A stretch of DNA of 64,000 nt from Salinicoccus sediminis (lineage in GTDB: Bacteria > Bacillota > Bacilli > Staphylococcales > Salinicoccaceae), in contig NZ_LAYZ01000025.1 in the NCBI RefSeq assembly GCF_000986795.1, forward strand, positions 124,001 through 188,000. The letters run 5' to 3'. The notes beneath the pieces are model-generated. The model did not search any database. It was not told the origin of the DNA and was given only the letters and a program-made list of their open reading frames with translations. Positions 61,376-64,000 of this stretch are shown piece by piece (within the stretch, counting starts at the first letter, position 1; every line of letters starts with the position of its first letter). The position numbers were made by a program, and so were the translations under genes.

Positions 61376-62476
61376 TTATACAATTGACAGCATACGCTCC
61401 AGGCTGACCTTCGAGTAGTGAGCGGTACGCTCATCCACCTTGATGATGTTCGCCCGGTCTCCCTGTACAATCTTATCCAGACACCACGCAAGGTGGGGCA
61501 GGTCGATGCGGTTCATCGTCAGGCACGGGCACATGATCGGGTTGAGCGATTCCACTTCCAGATGGGTATAAGTATCCTTCAGCCTGCTGACGAGGTTCAT
61601 CTCGGTCCCGATTGCCCATTTCGACCCCGCCGGGGCATCCTTCAGCATATCGATGATGTATTTCGTCGAGCCGCTGTAGTCCGCTTTCTGGACGACTTCA
61701 AAAGTGCACTCCGGATGCACCAGTACATTGACATCCGGTTTCTTTTTGCGGATCTGGTCGATATGGGCGGGGAAGAACTTCTCATGAACCGAACAATGCC
61801 CCTTCCAGAGGATGATGCGCAGATCTTCATCGTCACCTTCATATTCGAGCTTTTTATGGATCGGGTCCCAGACTGCCATATGCTCAAGCGGCACTCCAAG
61901 ATCGTATGCCGTGTTCCTGCCAAGATGCTGGTCCGGCAGGAATAAAATCCGCCGTTCCTGTTCGAGCGCCCACTGGATGACTTTTTTGGCATTGCCGCTG
62001 GTCACACACGAACCGCCCTTCTCTCCGACGAATGATTTTATTGCAGCGGTCGAATTGACATATGTCACCGGCAGTATACCTTCTCCCAGCCTTGCTGTAA
62101 GCCTTTCATAACCTAGCACGGCCTGGTCGATATCCGCCATGTCCGCCATGGAACAGCCTGCATTCAAGTCGGGCAGGTACACCGTCTGGTCATCGTCCGT
62201 CAGTATATCCGCCGTTTCAGCCATGAAGTGGACACCGTTAAAAACGATATGCTCCGCCTTTTTATTATCCCTGCTGATGCGTGCCAGCTGGAGGGAATCA
62301 CCCATTATATCGGCAAACTGTGCCACCTCATCCTTTTGATAGTGGTGCGTGGGCATGAAAAGTCTGTCACCCATCTCTTCTTTTATCGCCCTGATTCTTT
62401 CTTCCAGTTCTTCATTCGTTGCCTGTATGTAGTACTCCGGAATTCTTTTTGGGATTGTTTCTGTTGGATTGAACAT
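61376..62476 (-). CDS. nadA: Quinolinate synthase A
   Basis: A 366-residue Fe-S enzyme that condenses iminoaspartate with dihydroxyacetone phosphate. The three cluster cysteines are visible in AGCSMADM near residue 107, HPECTFEVV near residue 235 and MCPCLTMN near residue 320. The long form is typical of Bacillales NadA. It abuts nadC with no gap and ends the nadB-nadC-nadA operon. Confidence 0.95.
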   Translation of the reverse strand: MFNPTETIPKRIPEYYIQATNEELEERIRAIKEEMGDRLFMPTHHYQKDEVAQFADIMGDSLQLARISRDNKKAEHIVFNGVHFMAETADILTDDDQTVYLPDLNAGCSMADMADIDQAVLGYERLTARLGEGILPVTYVNSTAAIKSFVGEKGGSCVTSGNAKKVIQWALEQERRILFLPDQHLGRNTAYDLGVPLEHMAVWDPIHKKLEYEGDDEDLRIILWKGHCSVHEKFFPAHIDQIRKKKPDVNVLVHPECTFEVVQKADYSGSTKYIIDMLKDAPAGSKWAIGTEMNLVSRLKDTYTHLEVESLNPIMCPCLTMNRIDLPHLAWCLDKIVQGDRANIIKVDERTAHYSKVSLERMLSIV

Positions 62477-63310
62477 TCAATATACCACCTTTAATGAAAA
62501 ATCTAGTGCCTGTTGCTGATGGAAGAGGGCACCGATTGAAATATAATCGACCCCAGATTCCGCATAAGCCCGCAGAGTGTCTTCAGTTATACCGCCGGAT
62601 GCTTCGGTACTGATTGTGTCAGGGACTTTGCCGATGTGTGTTTTGATCCACTCCGGAGAGCAGTTATCAAACATGATGATGTCCACTTTGTTCGTGATTG
62701 CCGCTTCAAGCATCCGGGCGTCTTCTATTTCAACTTCGATCCTGTCCATCGGCCCCCGGATCTCTCTTGCCCTTTCCACTGCCCGCGTCATCGATCCCAT
62801 GAAAGAAATATGATTGTCCTTCAGCATGATGCCGTCATTCAGTGTCCTCCTGTGGTTCTTCCCACCCCCTGCCGTCACTGCATATTTCTCGAACATGCCA
62901 AGACCCGGTGTCGTCTTCCGGGTATCTATGACAGTGGCCTCTGTACCTGCAGTGATATCATTCAGTCTTTTTGTCATTGTCGCGATACCGGACATGCGCT
63001 GCACCAGATTCAGAACGATACGTTCTGAAGTGAGAATAGAGCGTACATTGCCGCGGATGCGGGCAATTTCATCACCGTTTCTGATTTCTGTTCCATCGGC
63101 AGCAAACAGTTCGACAGTCACTTTATCGCCGGTCAGCCTAAAACCCTCTTCAATGATCAAGCCGCCGCAGAAGATACCATCAGATTTAGCAATCAGGGTC
63201 GCAGTCCCCCTGGCATCACTGTCAAAAATTCCTGATGCAAGGTCCCCGTAATGATTATCCTCAATATAAAAGCTTCTGAGCTTCTCTCTGATTTTCAACA
63301 CGTTCAGCAA
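62477..63310 (-). CDS. nadC: Quinolinate phosphoribosyltransferase (nicotinate-nucleotide pyrophosphorylase)
   Basis: A 277-residue enzyme that makes nicotinate mononucleotide. VIDTRKTTPGLGMFEKYAV, GGGKNHRRTLNDGIMLKDNH and IMFDNCSPEWIK are diagnostic. The start is read as TTG 63308-63310 with AAAGGAG about 9 nt upstream; this start lies 50 nt inside nadB. Translation is probably coupled to nadB. Confidence 0.93.
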   Translation of the reverse strand: MLNVLKIREKLRSFYIEDNHYGDLASGIFDSDARGTATLIAKSDGIFCGGLIIEEGFRLTGDKVTVELFAADGTEIRNGDEIARIRGNVRSILTSERIVLNLVQRMSGIATMTKRLNDITAGTEATVIDTRKTTPGLGMFEKYAVTAGGGKNHRRTLNDGIMLKDNHISFMGSMTRAVERAREIRGPMDRIEVEIEDARMLEAAITNKVDIIMFDNCSPEWIKTHIGKVPDTISTEASGGITEDTLRAYAESGVDYISIGALFHQQQALDFSLKVVY

Positions 63311-64000
63311 TGAGTTCTTCTCCTTTCATGACTATCTGGATTTCCTGGTTTCTCAATTCTTCATTCTTTTCCGGAAAATCTATGCGGTTATGGCATCCCC
63401 GGGTTTCCTCCCTCTGTAAACATCCATGAATCATACTGTAAAAGGTCATGATTTTACAATAGCGTTCCCACCCGCCCAGATCCGTCCTGCGGGGCTCTGC
63501 CTGGTCAAGAAGCGCCTGCACTTTATCAAGCATCCTCTTCAGTTCTTCTCCGGACCTCGTAAAACCGATTGTTTCTGTCACTTCATTCAATATTGCATCA
63601 CACAGCGACGGATCCAAATACGGAATTTCCGGCATTACCGGAGCGATATCATCATGTATATGCCGCTCCGTCCCATTGACGGCAAGTGCCGCTTCGCTGC
63701 CGGTGACCAAAGCTTCGAGCAGGGAGTTGCTCGCCAGCCTGTTCGCACCGTGGAAGTTCGTGCCGGCCGCCTCGCCTATGACCCTCAGGCCCGGGATGCC
63801 GGTCCACCCGTCGATACCGGCCATGACCCCTCCCATCGTATAGTGCGCCCCTGTTGTAACGGGTATTTTCGCGCATTTCATCTCAGCAGGGAAATACCTC
63901 TGTGCAGTCTCATATATGCCCGGGAACCTCCCTTTGAAATCCGCAATCCGGCCTATATCCAAATGGCACCGGTGTCCTTTCCTCTCCTGCCGGTATACTT
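63261..64000 (-). CDS. nadB: L-aspartate oxidase, N-terminal part outside the window
   Basis: The C-terminal roughly 246 codons of NadB, open to the window edge, are present. YETAQRYFPAEMKCAKIPVTTGAHYTMGG and GEAAGTNFHGANRLASNSLLEALV are the substrate/FAD-binding end of the flavoprotein. The C-terminal helical domain follows (EVTETIGFTRSGEELKRMLD). It oxidises aspartate to iminoaspartate, the substrate of NadA. Overlap with nadC is 50 nt. A TTG at 63962 is in frame but is not the true start. Confidence 0.92.
   Translation of the reverse strand, partial: VYRQERKGHRCHLDIGRIADFKGRFPGIYETAQRYFPAEMKCAKIPVTTGAHYTMGGVMAGIDGWTGIPGLRVIGEAAGTNFHGANRLASNSLLEALVTGSEAALAVNGTERHIHDDIAPVMPEIPYLDPSLCDAILNEVTETIGFTRSGEELKRMLDKVQALLDQAEPRRTDLGGWERYCKIMTFYSMIHGCLQREETRGCHNRIDFPEKNEELRNQEIQIVMKGEELIAERVENQREAQKLLY

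Overview
The window looks like chromosomal DNA of a moderately low-GC Gram-positive coccus of the Staphylococcaceae, possibly a Salinicoccus- or Jeotgalicoccus-like genus. The evidence is HrtA/HrtB and SagB homologues of staphylococcal type, a glnR-glnA operon, a metI-metC unit behind a T-box, a SAM riboswitch, Mqo and strong AGGAGG ribosome binding sites. The genus is inference. There is no prophage, insertion sequence, CRISPR array, rRNA or tRNA gene that I can see. Nearly all of the window is core metabolism and transport in short operons separated by clear intrinsic terminators.

Layout. 1-6.5 kb: a GTPase cut by the window edge behind a DUF368/PopT-type lipid carrier transporter, a NadR-like enzyme, serine synthesis (aminotransferase plus serA) and a HAD phosphatase. 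6.6-12.2 kb: a phosphate transporter with a likely PhoP box, then a MoxR/DUF58/DUF4129 trio. 12.2-24.8 kb: glnR-glnA with a perfect GlnR operator, an NSS transporter, a YdeP-type molybdoenzyme with fdhD, SagB glucosaminidase, two paralogous small proteins, aldehyde dehydrogenase, SDR and MATE pump. 24.8-32 kb: antiporter, UPF0324 exporter with its LysR regulator, the guanidine exporter ykkCD behind a guanidine-I riboswitch, and a YkvI permease.

32-46 kb is an amino-acid biosynthesis block with several kinds of RNA control. A SAM-I riboswitch precedes metY-metA. A Phe/Tyr-rich leader peptide with a terminator/antiterminator precedes the DAHP synthase-chorismate mutase operon. tyrA, guaC and argF follow, and a T-box that reads as methionine-specific precedes metI-metC. 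46-50.4 kb is an organosulfur/cystine-type cluster (FMN reductase, flavin monooxygenase, ABC permease and ATPase, LysR). 50.5-64 kb holds ferritin, an arylamine N-acetyltransferase, a PadR pair, heme exporter genes hrtBA, mqo, a YxjG-type methionine synthase with a divergent LysR regulator, and nadBCA.

The most striking element is the aromatic attenuator at 35954-36247. A consensus promoter leads into a 17-codon ORF (MLLTKQQQHNRFYFSYF) whose last codons are Phe-Tyr-Phe-Ser-Tyr-Phe. A terminator follows, and an 11-nt upstream sequence can disrupt it. This is ribosome-mediated attenuation logic of the enterobacterial pheA/trp type in a Firmicute. Two genes, argF and the FMN reductase at 45972-46509, carry apparent single-base frameshifts at short G runs; these may be sequence errors or real lesions.
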